The translations under genes were made by a program, and so were the position numbers. From Spirochaetota bacterium (GTDB lineage: Bacteria > Spirochaetota > Spirochaetia > Treponematales > Treponemataceae), in contig JAEZST010000011.1 in NCBI GenBank assembly GCA_023443865.1, positions 310,001-374,000 of the forward strand: DNA of 64,000 nucleotides. The letters are read 5' to 3'. A model generated the notes under the pieces. It searched no databases. It had not been told where the DNA came from and saw nothing but the letters and a program-made list of their open reading frames with translations. This document shows positions 17,478 to 25,704 of this stretch, piece by piece (the stretch's first letter is position 1; every line of letters begins with the position of its first letter).

Positions 17478-18491
17478 ATGGGGGGGATGAGAACTTTTGC
17501 AGGCAGGCCTAGGGCCGCGATTTGCGCCGCGGCGCTCTTTTCCTCAATTTCCCTTGCCGCGGCGGCCCGCCCCGCGGTTACCCTCGCGGCGGGAGGATCG
17601 GCCTCGGCGGGCTACGGCCATTCGTACGTGTACCGGGGGGAGAAAAAGGTCAGCCAACTGGATTGGCCGCTCCTCCCCGCGCTTTCGTACGGACTGGCGG
17701 CCGACCTGGCCTTCCCGGGAGGCTTTCGGATCCATGCGGACGCAAAATCAGCCTTGGCCCTACCCTCCGGGACCATGATAGACCGGGATTACCTAAACCC
17801 GAACGAGACCTTTCAGACCTGGCAATCGACGCACGAGGGCAGCGTCGAGAACGGGTTCGACGCGGAGCTCCGGCTCGGTTGGGCCCTCGACGGCGAGGAC
17901 GCGGACGCGATTCCCCGGGGCATGACCGTGGAGCCCTGGCTTTCGTTCCGGTATATCGCGAACAAATGGCAGGCCTCGAACGGGTATACGCAATACCAGG
18001 GCGGGATCGCGACCGAATACGCGGAATGGACGGACGACCTGCCGAAGACCGACGTGTACGGGGTCGCCATTATGTACGATCAGCGGTTTTACGTTCCTTC
18101 CGTAGGGGTAACCGTCAATTACGCCCTTTCCCCGAAATGGGAATGCGAAGGCTCGCTTGGCCTTTCGCCCTTCCTCTACGGGACGGGATTCGACAACCAC
18201 CTGGACCCAGCGAAAAAAATCGACTACTTTGACGAAATGCGGAGCGGTATCGCGCTGGGCGGCAAAACCCGCTTCGCGTGGTACCTCTCGCCGGCCATCG
18301 CGCTTTCGAGGCGCCTTTCCGAACGTCTCGCGCTTCGGGCGAGCCTTGCGGGAACCTTCATCAATGGTTTGCGCGGCACCACCGTGCTCCGATACTGCGG
18401 CTCCGGCCTAATCGTAGCCGCAAGCGACACCGCGGGGGCAGATTTGAACGCGGGAACCCTCACGCTATCCCTCGAGACTACGCTGGACTGA
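17478..18491 (+). CDS. Omptin-family outer membrane aspartyl protease
   Basis: A 337-residue beta-barrel protein with signal peptide (hydrophobic core about residues 11-30, cleavage near AAAARPA). It aligns by eye with OmpT/Pla: KKVSQLDW at 57-63, MIDRDYL at 100-106 (OmpT VDQDW, catalytic Asp83/Asp85), QRFYVPSVGVTVNY (OmpT QRFKMPYIGLTGSY) and FDNHLDPAKKIDY at 238-250 (OmpT region holding Asp210-His212). Asp102, Asp104, Asp239 and His241 are all present, so the protease is predicted active at the cell surface. Omptins are best known from enterobacteria and usually need LPS. An in-frame ATG at 17487 is an equally possible start, because neither has a well-spaced ribosome site. It ends 8 bp from the convergent radical SAM gene. 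Confidence 0.85.
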   Translation: MGGMRTFAGRPRAAICAAALFSSISLAAAARPAVTLAAGGSASAGYGHSYVYRGEKKVSQLDWPLLPALSYGLAADLAFPGGFRIHADAKSALALPSGTMIDRDYLNPNETFQTWQSTHEGSVENGFDAELRLGWALDGEDADAIPRGMTVEPWLSFRYIANKWQASNGYTQYQGGIATEYAEWTDDLPKTDVYGVAIMYDQRFYVPSVGVTVNYALSPKWECEGSLGLSPFLYGTGFDNHLDPAKKIDYFDEMRSGIALGGKTRFAWYLSPAIALSRRLSERLALRASLAGTFINGLRGTTVLRYCGSGLIVAASDTAGADLNAGTLTLSLETTLD

Positions 18492-18499
18492 TACGCCGC

Positions 18500-20911
18500 T
18501 CACCCCAGCGGGCTTATCTTCACGAGGCCGCTCGAGCGCAGGAAGGCGAAATCCTTATTCGATAGCGCGGAAAGGGCCTCGTGGAGAACGTCGGGCCGCG
18601 CGGCTTCTCCCGAACCGGAAGCGCCCTTCCCCGCCGCCAACGCCGAAACCAATCCCTCTCCTAGGGCGCGGCGTACCTCGTCGCCCAAATACCGCCACAC
18701 GTACTCGCGCTTTCCCCCCGCATTCGCCACACCCGCCGGAACCGGGCGGCTCGCCGTCCAGGCGTAACGCGCCTTTGGGTCGAAGGGAGCCGAACGCTCT
18801 GCGTCGCGCTTTCGCTCGTAGGAGGCGATATAGCGTTCTATAGTATCCGGCGCGACGCGGGGCGCGGGCATGGGATACGGAAACCACTTGCGCACCGAAC
18901 GGGAAAGGCCCTCGCCCGCCATCCACGCGTGCAGGGCCCCGTCCAGGGGAGCGGTGTACCGTTCCGATTTCTCCTCGCCCCGGAAGGAAAGGTCGTTGTT
19001 CGCGAATGCCGAAAGCGCTTCGGCGCCGGCCGGCGCGTCAGACCCGCCGCGTGCTCGCGGTTCCAGCGGGCACTTTCCGTCCCGGTGCATGCCGCGCTTC
19101 CACTCGTCGTACGCCCGGGAGTGGCGGGTAAGCACGAACTTGTGCCAAAAGGCCGAATCCACCAGCCCCGCCGCGAAGAGCTGCCGCATCGTTTCGGCCG
19201 TGTCGATAACGCCCTGTTCGTCCTCGTTCCAATACCCGTAAATCAGGTACGAATGAACCAATACTCCCGCCTCCTTGAAGGCCGCGCAGGTAGCCACGAG
19301 GTTTTCCAGGTCGATCCCCTTGTCCACCGCCTTGAACCCCTCCTCCGAGGCGATCTCGATGCCCCCCGAAACGGCGACGAGGCCGCCGGCGCACAGGTAT
19401 TCCGCCAGGTCCCGCGTAAAGGTCCGCTCGAACCGGATATTCCCCCAAAAGGTCAGGGGCCGCCTTCCCTCGGCGGCGGCCGCTAAATTGCGCGCGGCGA
19501 AATCGCGCAGGCCGCGGGGAGGCGCCGCCTCGTCCACGAAATGGACGCCCCGCACGCCGGCCCGGTCGGCCTGGGCAAGGAGCCCCGCGTGGAGCGCGCC
19601 CGCGTTAACCGGCTGAAAGCCCTTTATGTAATCGAGGGTCACGTCGCAAAACGAGCAGCGGTGCCAATAGCAGCCGTGGGCGAGCATGGCCTTGAGCCAG
19701 GCCCCGTCGGACCACAGGCGGTGCATGGGGTTGGCCGTGTCGGCGAGCCGGGGATAGTTCGAGAGGTCGAGGTCGGAATAATCGGGGACGATCGAGGCGG
19801 TCACCGCCCGCTCGAACGCCGCAAGATGCGGCGGGTAAAAGTCGCGCCGCGCGACGGGGGCCGCGCCGTCCGCGACCGCGGGACACCCTTTCGCGAACCA
19901 ATCCGCGTACGCGCCGTAGCCCCGGTCAAAGGAAAGCCGGTCGATATAGGCGAAAAGGCCCGAGGCGGGACCAACGCCGTAATCGCGCAGCTCCGTGTTC
20001 ACGTACCCGCCGCCCAGGGCGATTACCGCGCGTTTCCCGTACCGCTTCCGGATCGACCGGGCGATCGAGAGGGCGCCGACGAGGCAGCCGGGGAAGGGAA
20101 CCGAAAGGCAAAAAAGAATCTTGTTTTCGTCGCGCAGGATGCCCGAGGCGCCGACCGCGCCTTCGCCGCCGTTCCCGGGCGAGGCCCCGTCCAGCCGGTC
20201 CCACGTCCGCTCCATGAGGGGCTCCAAAAAGTCCCGCATGACCGGCCGGTCGATCCCCGCCTCGATATTCGCGAAGGAAGACTCGCTCGTCGCGATGGAT
20301 TCGGCGTAGCGTACCAGGGAAAACTCGCCGTCGTACGCCGCCGCGATATAGTCCGCCAGGTCCTCGATCGCGAGGGTAGCGAGGAGCCGCGCGTCGTCGG
20401 CGGTGGGGTCAGTTACCAGCGACGAAAGCCAGCGGTCCATGCGGGCGCCCCGGGGCGCGTGCGGGGAACGCACGAAGGCGTGGCAAAGCTCCCGGTCGCC
20501 GCCGGTCAAAACGGAGACGATGCCGTCGATCCATTCGATCCAGGAATCGGCCAGGGACAGGTACCGGCGCAGCTGGAAGGCGGTTTCTTCGTCCCCTTCG
20601 CGTTCGGCCTTTCCGGCAAGCGCAAGGCACCGCGATTCGGAGAGGGCGAACAGCCTGGCGAGGCCCCGGGCCGAAAAGATATCGCGGAAAAGGAGATTGC
20701 TCGCGTCGATCCACGCAACGGGCCCGCTCAGTTCCGCGAGGCTCCCGGGCGCGCCGGCGAGCGGGACGGGGGTACCGCTTTCGGGCCCGATCAAGGGCGA
20801 CCAGTGCGCGGCGCCAAGGCCGCGAAAAAAGGCCGCGAGATACGCGCCCGAGGGATAGGGTCCGTTGAGCTGGACCAAGGGAGGCTGCAGGATAATCACG
20901 GGAATCGGCAT
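18500..20911 (-). CDS. B12-binding-type radical SAM protein
   Basis: 803 residues. The N-terminus (IILQPPLVQLNGPYPSGAYL) and the 265-345 region (FPGCLVGALSIARSIRK, ALGGGYVNTELRDYG) look like the Rossmann-type cobalamin-binding domain seen before radical SAM cores. The [4Fe-4S] motif is HGCYWHRCSFCD, with Cys414, Cys419 and Cys422 in CX4CX2C spacing, as in other CYWxxCxFC members of this superfamily. SPASM-like cysteines are not evident. The ~170-residue C-terminal part is unassigned. Substrate is unknown. It is alone on its strand, convergent with the omptin gene, and its start lies only 16 bp from the prophage target duplication. Confidence 0.8.
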   Translation of the reverse strand: MPIPVIILQPPLVQLNGPYPSGAYLAAFFRGLGAAHWSPLIGPESGTPVPLAGAPGSLAELSGPVAWIDASNLLFRDIFSARGLARLFALSESRCLALAGKAEREGDEETAFQLRRYLSLADSWIEWIDGIVSVLTGGDRELCHAFVRSPHAPRGARMDRWLSSLVTDPTADDARLLATLAIEDLADYIAAAYDGEFSLVRYAESIATSESSFANIEAGIDRPVMRDFLEPLMERTWDRLDGASPGNGGEGAVGASGILRDENKILFCLSVPFPGCLVGALSIARSIRKRYGKRAVIALGGGYVNTELRDYGVGPASGLFAYIDRLSFDRGYGAYADWFAKGCPAVADGAAPVARRDFYPPHLAAFERAVTASIVPDYSDLDLSNYPRLADTANPMHRLWSDGAWLKAMLAHGCYWHRCSFCDVTLDYIKGFQPVNAGALHAGLLAQADRAGVRGVHFVDEAAPPRGLRDFAARNLAAAAEGRRPLTFWGNIRFERTFTRDLAEYLCAGGLVAVSGGIEIASEEGFKAVDKGIDLENLVATCAAFKEAGVLVHSYLIYGYWNEDEQGVIDTAETMRQLFAAGLVDSAFWHKFVLTRHSRAYDEWKRGMHRDGKCPLEPRARGGSDAPAGAEALSAFANNDLSFRGEEKSERYTAPLDGALHAWMAGEGLSRSVRKWFPYPMPAPRVAPDTIERYIASYERKRDAERSAPFDPKARYAWTASRPVPAGVANAGGKREYVWRYLGDEVRRALGEGLVSALAAGKGASGSGEAARPDVLHEALSALSNKDFAFLRSSGLVKISPLG

Positions 20912-20927
20912 GGCCTAAAAAATAGCA

Positions 20928-20933
20928 CTTAAT
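20928..20933. repeat. Left target-site duplication of the prophage (CTTAAT)
   Basis: CTTAAT here and at 54717-54722 flank the prophage, directly outside TG on the left and CA on the right. The match extends to an 11-bp direct repeat, CACTTAATTGT at 20926-20936 and 54715-54725, because the phage ends resemble the target flanks. The exact boundary could shift by one or two bases. Confidence 0.65.
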
Positions 20934-20979
20934 TGTAACGGCGCGCGAAAATATTATAAAATAAACGAGATAATTAATC

Positions 20980-21023
20980 GCCCGGTAATTGCAGATTATT
21001 CAATTCATTTACATTTACCGGGC
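20980..21023. repeat. Inverted repeat at the prophage left end
   Basis: GCCCGGTAA (20980-20988) and TTACCGGGC (21015-21023) form a perfect 9-bp inverted repeat with a 26-nt spacer. Counting imperfect matches the two arms share 14 of 17 positions. It lies between the phage terminus and the Dam stop codon, so it may be a pair of transposase-binding sites, the terminator of the late transcript, or both. A third copy of GCCCGGTA is at 21982-21989. Confidence 0.6.
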
Positions 21024-21032
21024 TTCAATACG

Positions 21033-21818
21033 TTACCCTATGGGGTAGTTTGCTGTTAAGACTTCAATTTTAGCTACTGATCTCTTGCCATGAGCAGTCA
21101 TTGGTTTAGCCATTCGAATCTCGATTTGATTCCAGTTGTTCCGTTCTGTGAACTCTGTAAGATGTTTATTTCTGAAAGAACTTAAGAGGAACTTTCCCTG
21201 TATTCCTTCTAGTATCCTCATCAACTGTAAAAAATCTTCATTAGAATATCCATCATAGTGACCTTGATCAGTATTGGGATATGGTGGGTCAAGATAGAAA
21301 AAGGTTTCTAGGGTGTCCCTGGATTGGATTATCTTTAGCGCATCGTAGCACTCAATTTGTACATTCTGTAACCGAATTGCTAGTTCTTCTTTGAAATCCT
21401 CTCGTTTCCCGGATATTTTCTTTGTAGTTTGACCGGTCTTGTCATATCCCCATCCACCATCAAACATGGCACCGAAACTCTCATTAGCCAACATCCAGAT
21501 AGCCCATGCCCGTTTTACACGTCCAAACATCTTTGGATGCTCGTATACTACACGTGCTTCGGAATGCAGCTCCCTACTATGAAGGCTGATTGCAATTTCT
21601 TGGTACAGACTTGTAAAATCCCGCTGCAATACTTCATAGAAATTAATTAGCTCACCATTTGTGTCATTGATAATTTCAATTTCGGACGGGCTTTTTTTGA
21701 AGAAGATAGCCCCTCCTCCGATGAAAGGTTCACAATAAACCTTATGAATTGGTATTAGAGAAATGATTTTATTGGAAAGCTGCTGCTTCCCACCGTAGTA
21801 CGTCAAAGGTGTTTTCAT
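21033..21818 (-). CDS. DNA adenine methylase (D12 class, Dam-like)
   Basis: 261 residues from the chosen ATG at 21818, where the family's own N-terminus begins (MKTPLTYYGGKQQLSNKIIS). Motif I is YCEPFIGGGAIFF and motif IV is DPPYPNTD, the N6-adenine methyltransferase signature. It transfers methyl from SAM to adenine, probably protecting phage DNA from host restriction. It is the last gene before the phage terminus, the place where Mu carries its DNA-modification gene mom. The gene is clearly AT-rich compared with the phage structural genes, suggesting recent acquisition. The frame stays open to 21980 through a structured leader, but those extra residues do not look like methylase. Confidence 0.9.
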   Translation of the reverse strand: MKTPLTYYGGKQQLSNKIISLIPIHKVYCEPFIGGGAIFFKKSPSEIEIINDTNGELINFYEVLQRDFTSLYQEIAISLHSRELHSEARVVYEHPKMFGRVKRAWAIWMLANESFGAMFDGGWGYDKTGQTTKKISGKREDFKEELAIRLQNVQIECYDALKIIQSRDTLETFFYLDPPYPNTDQGHYDGYSNEDFLQLMRILEGIQGKFLLSSFRNKHLTEFTERNNWNQIEIRMAKPMTAHGKRSVAKIEVLTANYPIG

Positions 21819-21889
21819 TGTTGTTCCAGTAATTTGGGCTAAACCTTTGGACATAAACAACCGATTCTTAAGTACCCATCGCGAGGGGT

Positions 21890-21961
21890 CGGGCAGAAGC
21901 AGTTTATCTGTAGGTGTTTTGGCACTTGTCTGGGAGTTACCGCTCCCAGGTTTCTGCCCGT
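21890..21961 (-). promoter_or_regulatory. Nested stem-loops in the leader of the methylase gene
   Basis: In the leader of the methylase mRNA an outer arm pair, CGGGCAGAA / TTTCTGCCCG, encloses an inner hairpin CTGGGAG / CTCCCAG (7 bp, 6-nt loop). There is no T-run, so this is not an ordinary terminator. Mu mom is controlled by a structured leader opened by Com; no Com-like gene is visible here. A regulatory role is inference from position. Confidence 0.45.
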
Positions 21962-21998
21962 TTATTATTTTACCAGGCAACGCCCGGTAGATTCCAAA

Positions 21999-22571
21999 TT
22001 AAGCGTGAACAATTTCCGGCCATGTTACCGTAGTCGGAAATCCCACCTGGTCGGTTATTTGCCTTAAAGCCTTGATATAGGCCCGTACGAGAGCGATCGT
22101 TTCGGGTGTCTCGGTCGTTTCCTCCCCGTCATCCAGTTCGTTCCGATACCGGTCAATACGGTCCTGAGCTGCACGTATAAGCGGATCCCGCTGACTTCTT
22201 ATGGCGGCCGCGAGATAAGCCTTTTTTTTGGTCTCATCGGTAATCCAATTGCCCAAAGATTCGTCAAAACAGGGGAATTCAATTCCTGCAGGGTCCTTTT
22301 CGGTCCATTCACTGCCAGGAACCAAGTTCAATTCTGTTTCGATCCTCGAAATGCCAGTTTGCTTGTGCCAAAGCTTCACCCCGCGCCAATCAGGGATATA
22401 CTCCCAGGTATCGTTCTTGAAAACCAAAGCTTGTCGCTCCCCTGCAGGCGGCGGACTTTTGATCGTGTAATTCGCATTGGGCGTCAAAACCACTCCAGGC
22501 TCAAGTGGCGACTCCTGGCATTCCATTTCCCCGATATATTCGCCAACATCATCAAGTAAATAAACCAACAT
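21999..22571 (-). CDS. Tail fibre assembly / tail chaperone-type protein
   Basis: 190 residues, directly downstream of the tail fibre gene (12-bp gap, GGGGAG ribosome site). The N-terminal part is a small beta-rich domain (LVYLLDDVGEYIGEME, then PPPAGERQALVFKNDTWEYI). The C-terminal helix AIRSQRDPLIRAAQDRIDRY with following PETIALVRAYIKALRQITDQ matches the pattern of phage tail fibre assembly chaperones, whose C-terminus holds a conserved R..RdpL...D.. helix. The predicted job is to fold or attach the preceding fibre. Mu carries its fibre assembly genes at the same place. Assignment is by pattern and position. Confidence 0.7.
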   Translation of the reverse strand: MLVYLLDDVGEYIGEMECQESPLEPGVVLTPNANYTIKSPPPAGERQALVFKNDTWEYIPDWRGVKLWHKQTGISRIETELNLVPGSEWTEKDPAGIEFPCFDESLGNWITDETKKKAYLAAAIRSQRDPLIRAAQDRIDRYRNELDDGEETTETPETIALVRAYIKALRQITDQVGFPTTVTWPEIVHA

Positions 22572-22583
22572 GTTATTACTCCC

Positions 22584-23783
22584 CTAGTATTTTACGATAA
22601 AATTTACGCCGATTCTTTTACCCCGCGTAACAGTGCCAACCCTTAATCCATTTGATCCATCGCTAATTACACCTCGAGTAGTTGTTCTACCGGTTGCTTC
22701 AGATACAGACCCACCTTGAGCTACTGCATTACTTGAATGCCACATTCCACTTCCAGCTTGAGAATCGCTAAATAAATCATGAAAATGGTTTTCTAACTGA
22801 TCATCTTTGAAGGCTGCCAACGAAAAAGCATCATGAGAAGTAACCCCCGATGCTCTCGTTCCCACACCAACAGGGGCAGCTTCAAGGAAGTTTGGAAGAT
22901 TAAAAGTTGTTGAGCCATCTCCAGAGCCCCAGTTACCACCAATTGCAGAATATAGCGCTGCGTAAGTCGAACGACTCACAGCGGCACCATTACACAAAAG
23001 CCAACCTACAGGCGCCGATCCGCCTCCGAACATGGCGATCGTCCCGGCAGGCATGACATTCCTCACAAATTGTGTTGTTGCCACCTGTGTACTATCAGTA
23101 GTATCTGAAGCTGTCGGTGCGGTCGGCGTTCCCGTTAAGGCAGGAGATGACAATGGGGCCTTGAGATTCTCTGCAGCCCGAGCTGTAGCCGCTTCCGCAG
23201 CCACGGCCGCCGTCACCATCGCGGCCGTGGCAACTTGCGTCGTATTCGTACCCGTTGCAGGGGTCGGCGCGGTCGGCGTTCCCGTTAAGGCAGGCGACGC
23301 CAATGGTGCTTTTAGGGCCAATGCGTTCGTCATGGTTGTGGCAAAGTTCGGGTCGTTACCGAGAGCGGTGGCAAGTTCGTTCAAGGTATCAAGAGCAGCC
23401 GGGGAGCTATTGACGAGAGCCGAAATCGCCGCACGTACGAAGGCAGTCGTTGCTACCTGAGTCGTATTTGTTCCAGCGACAGCCGTAGGTGCTGTCGGTG
23501 TACCAGTCAACGCAGGGGAAGCCAGGGGCGCTTTAGGGGCAAGAGCGGCCGCGATCGCGTCCATAAGTTGGGTGACTGAGGTATTATCCGGGGTAACCCC
23601 ATAAGCAGAAATAAGGTTGGCAAGATTATCAATAATCAGGTTGATGGACTCAGGGGCTATGAAAGACGGCTTGTCGTCGGGATCCTCGGGGTTTCCCATC
23701 GTGTATTTACCGTCTTTAAGTCCGGGGAACGAGACTATCTCACCGTCTATTTCCATTTGCTGTTCGTCAGGGTACATGCTCAT
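22584..23783 (-). CDS. Tail fibre protein with collagen-like tandem repeats and collar domain
   Basis: 399 residues. An N-terminal attachment region (1-80) is followed by three near-identical repeats beginning KAPLASPALTGTPTAPT at residues 84, 148 and 208, each followed by a threonine-rich TQVAT stretch, spaced about 60 residues apart. The C-terminal part from residue 244 is a phage tail-collar domain (PAGTIAMFGGGSAPVGW, LCNGAAVSRSTYAAL) and ends in a receptor-facing tip. The repeat number is likely variable by recombination, which would change fibre length. It is the receptor-binding fibre of the virion, placed after the baseplate genes as in Mu S. Confidence 0.9.
   Translation of the reverse strand: MSMYPDEQQMEIDGEIVSFPGLKDGKYTMGNPEDPDDKPSFIAPESINLIIDNLANLISAYGVTPDNTSVTQLMDAIAAALAPKAPLASPALTGTPTAPTAVAGTNTTQVATTAFVRAAISALVNSSPAALDTLNELATALGNDPNFATTMTNALALKAPLASPALTGTPTAPTPATGTNTTQVATAAMVTAAVAAEAATARAAENLKAPLSSPALTGTPTAPTASDTTDSTQVATTQFVRNVMPAGTIAMFGGGSAPVGWLLCNGAAVSRSTYAALYSAIGGNWGSGDGSTTFNLPNFLEAAPVGVGTRASGVTSHDAFSLAAFKDDQLENHFHDLFSDSQAGSGMWHSSNAVAQGGSVSEATGRTTTRGVISDGSNGLRVGTVTRGKRIGVNFIVKY
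23112..23534 (-). repeat. Three dispersed DNA repeats within the tail fibre gene
   Basis: About 51-bp units at 23484-23534, 23292-23342 and 23112-23162 encode KAPLASPALTGTPTAPT (third copy has one Ser substitution). The second and third share long identical DNA stretches; the first has drifted at silent positions. Confidence 0.8.
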
Positions 23784-23790
23784 TGTTTAC

Positions 23791-24339
23791 CTACCTATAA
23801 AAGAAAGAAGGGATATAGTGACCGGTCAGAGCGGAGTCAAGGGTAAGCTCAAGCGAGTTCTTCAACGATTGATCGGTCAGCGCTATGTAAAGGTGAATTG
23901 TCGCGAAGGCTGATGGCCCTGCAATGCGATGATTGAAACGGCTTCGCCCATAGAAGGCCGGAGAATAGGGTAATAAACATAAATCAAGCGAAGCCTTGTA
24001 CATCGCGCAAATTTCACCTAAAGCAACCCGGTCGATTTTCTTTCGTGCTTGAACCATAAGCAGCTCTTTGCGTACGGAGAATTCTAGGGTTGCATTATCG
24101 ATCCCATTGACCTTCTCCCAGTTATCAATCAGTTCGGTCGTAGTTGCAGCAAAGGCCTCATCGAGCAAGGCCGCTTCTCGGCTGCGGAATCGGGCTAATT
24201 CGGCAGCTTTTGAATCGCACCAAAGAGACGTATCGCTTTCAGGATCCACGAGCTGCTTATCCCAGAAGTCACCACGAGGAAGTAGTTTCCGAAGCGCCGT
24301 GGCATATTCATCAGCAGAATGAACGGTCATCATCCCCAT
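23791..24339 (-). CDS. Mu gp48-like baseplate protein (DUF2313/YmfQ)
   Basis: 182 residues, cytosolic, with the N-terminal pattern of the YmfQ/DUF2313 family (DEYATALRKLLPRGDFWDKQ) and the later ARKKIDRVALGEIC... block. In Mu this family follows the baseplate wedge protein gp47 and caps the tail baseplate before the fibre. The gene overlaps the gp47-like gene by 10 bp and precedes the fibre by 7 bp, the same order as in Mu. Several adjacent ATG codons near 24330-24339 leave the exact start uncertain by three residues. Confidence 0.8.
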   Translation of the reverse strand: MGMMTVHSADEYATALRKLLPRGDFWDKQLVDPESDTSLWCDSKAAELARFRSREAALLDEAFAATTTELIDNWEKVNGIDNATLEFSVRKELLMVQARKKIDRVALGEICAMYKASLDLCLLPYSPAFYGRSRFNHRIAGPSAFATIHLYIALTDQSLKNSLELTLDSALTGHYIPSFFYR

Positions 24340-25385
24340 GTAATTACCCCGGTATCAAGGATCTGAAGCTTGGTCGACGAACCGCGCTCGATGACGACGG
24401 TAGCATCGGTAAGGATTAAGCCGTCAACGATGGAGTCCCGAATCTGCGCGGCCGTAACGGTGATCCCGGGCTCTATCTTGATTGAGAGATAGGTCTTCAT
24501 TCGATTCTCGGCGAGCTCACGGTTAGCGAGGGTGTCTTCGGTCGGTAAAAGGGTCACGGTCGGGTTAATAAATAGGATCTCTGGGGTTTTCACCGTGAAG
24601 AGAGCCGGGGGCGCGACGGTCTCGATGTAGCTTTTAACCAGTTCAAGGTTCGTCACCTGGGAAAGTCCGGTGAGATGTGATCCTTGCACTACCTGGATCA
24701 GGAGCGCCCCGAATATCGAGTAGTTTTTAAACTCCCATGCATTGGAAACCTCGGGGCTCGAATCTATCGCCCAAGCCGCGAAGTCGCCCTTTTTCCCGTA
24801 CCGACTGGATGACCTTAGATAAAGCAACACGCGGGCCAGGTAATCCTCGTCCGACTCAGAATCGATGCCGCCAGTCAGGCCTGGGGATACAACGGTTACG
24901 ATGTTATTGACTCCGGGAGGAACTGACGAAATGATCGATAAGGTTTCCCCGGCTTCGAGGTTCGCGGCGGCTCCACTTACGGAGGCCTTGATCGTGCCAG
25001 AGATGGTCCCGCCTGCGGCTATTTTCACCGCTGACGGAAGGTAGTATTCCTGCCCGTTCGCGTGTTTCAATAAAAGACCGGCTGGGACCGGTGCGCTTGG
25101 GGTGCCGGAGAATTGTACCGGTCCGATGGCTCCTGTGGCCGAAAGCGGCGGTACGCGATCGCTCCAATGGGCCCGCAGCATCTCTCCTTCAGCGGTGTCT
25201 GGGAAGATTTGACGGGAAAGGTATACGAGATTGCTGTAAAGGCCGTGGTACATTCCCGCGTCAGTCTTTGAAATGGCGGAAAGCAGGTTATACCGTGGTG
25301 TCTTCTTCAGCAGCTGGAACCTGGTAAGGTAATCGTTCGAGACTCTTTCCTGTAATTCGGTTAATGTCGGTCGGTCAAAGTCCAT
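24330..25385 (-). CDS. Baseplate wedge protein, J-like (Mu gp47)
   Basis: 351 residues matching the baseplate J family: an N-terminal helical part (DRPTLTELQERVSNDYLTRF), the central VPAGLLLKHANGQEYYLPSA domain and the core GGIDSESDEDYLARVLLYLR that is diagnostic of gpJ/gp47. A C-terminal EPGITVTAAQIRDSIVDG region follows. In contractile-tail phages this protein forms the wedges around the tail hub. It overlaps the gp46-like gene by 11 bp and the gp48-like gene by 10 bp, consistent with one late transcript. Confidence 0.92.
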   Translation of the reverse strand: MDFDRPTLTELQERVSNDYLTRFQLLKKTPRYNLLSAISKTDAGMYHGLYSNLVYLSRQIFPDTAEGEMLRAHWSDRVPPLSATGAIGPVQFSGTPSAPVPAGLLLKHANGQEYYLPSAVKIAAGGTISGTIKASVSGAAANLEAGETLSIISSVPPGVNNIVTVVSPGLTGGIDSESDEDYLARVLLYLRSSSRYGKKGDFAAWAIDSSPEVSNAWEFKNYSIFGALLIQVVQGSHLTGLSQVTNLELVKSYIETVAPPALFTVKTPEILFINPTVTLLPTEDTLANRELAENRMKTYLSIKIEPGITVTAAQIRDSIVDGLILTDATVVIERGSSTKLQILDTGVITWG

Positions 25386-25704
25386 TCCATACTCCAGTTA
25401 CGAATTCATCGCCTCCATCGGGCTTCGTTACCATCACCCGGTAGTTGATTCGGTTCTTCCCGGCCACTTCGGTCTCGCAGGTTATTTCCTTGGCAAGGCC
25501 GTCCGCTTTTAGCCAGGACAGCGAGCGAATCACTTCCCGTTGCACGTCTTTCTCGAGCTCCGGGCCGGTCTTACCGCTTTGCCTCAAGATCCACAAATCG
25601 CTGCCGAAGTCGGGATCGGCCCACCATCGGCCCCGATCAGTTCCCAGGGTCATCTCGACGAGCACCGGGATGCTCGCGAAATCCTCAAGAAGAGCCGTCG
25701 CCAT
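25375..25704 (-). CDS. Mu gp46-like baseplate protein (W/gp25-type)
   Basis: 109 residues from the ATG at 25704, chosen because GAGAAGG lies upstream and the earlier in-frame start would run deep into the preceding gene. The sequence RGRWWADPDFGSDLWILRQS is the hallmark of the GP46 family, related to the small lysozyme-like wedge protein gp25/W. It helps start sheath assembly at the baseplate. The gene sits between the V-like and J-like baseplate genes in Mu order and overlaps both. Confidence 0.85.
   Translation of the reverse strand: MATALLEDFASIPVLVEMTLGTDRGRWWADPDFGSDLWILRQSGKTGPELEKDVQREVIRSLSWLKADGLAKEITCETEVAGKNRINYRVMVTKPDGGDEFVTGVWNGL

Noticed and set aside
19541..20932. 463-codon plus-strand frame opposite the radical SAM gene
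   Set aside because: Biased composition, no ribosome site, and the minus strand has the cysteine motif and B12-type domain.
20928..20933. A canonical 5-bp Mu target duplication
   Set aside because: Both 5-bp choices (CTTAA or TTAAT) leave one phage end without its TG or CA dinucleotide; 6 bp is the simplest fit, though one base of doubt remains.
23112..23534. Regular repeats in the tail fibre gene resembling a CRISPR array
   Set aside because: Only three units, spacers of over 100 bp, and all are in frame and encode the same protein repeat.
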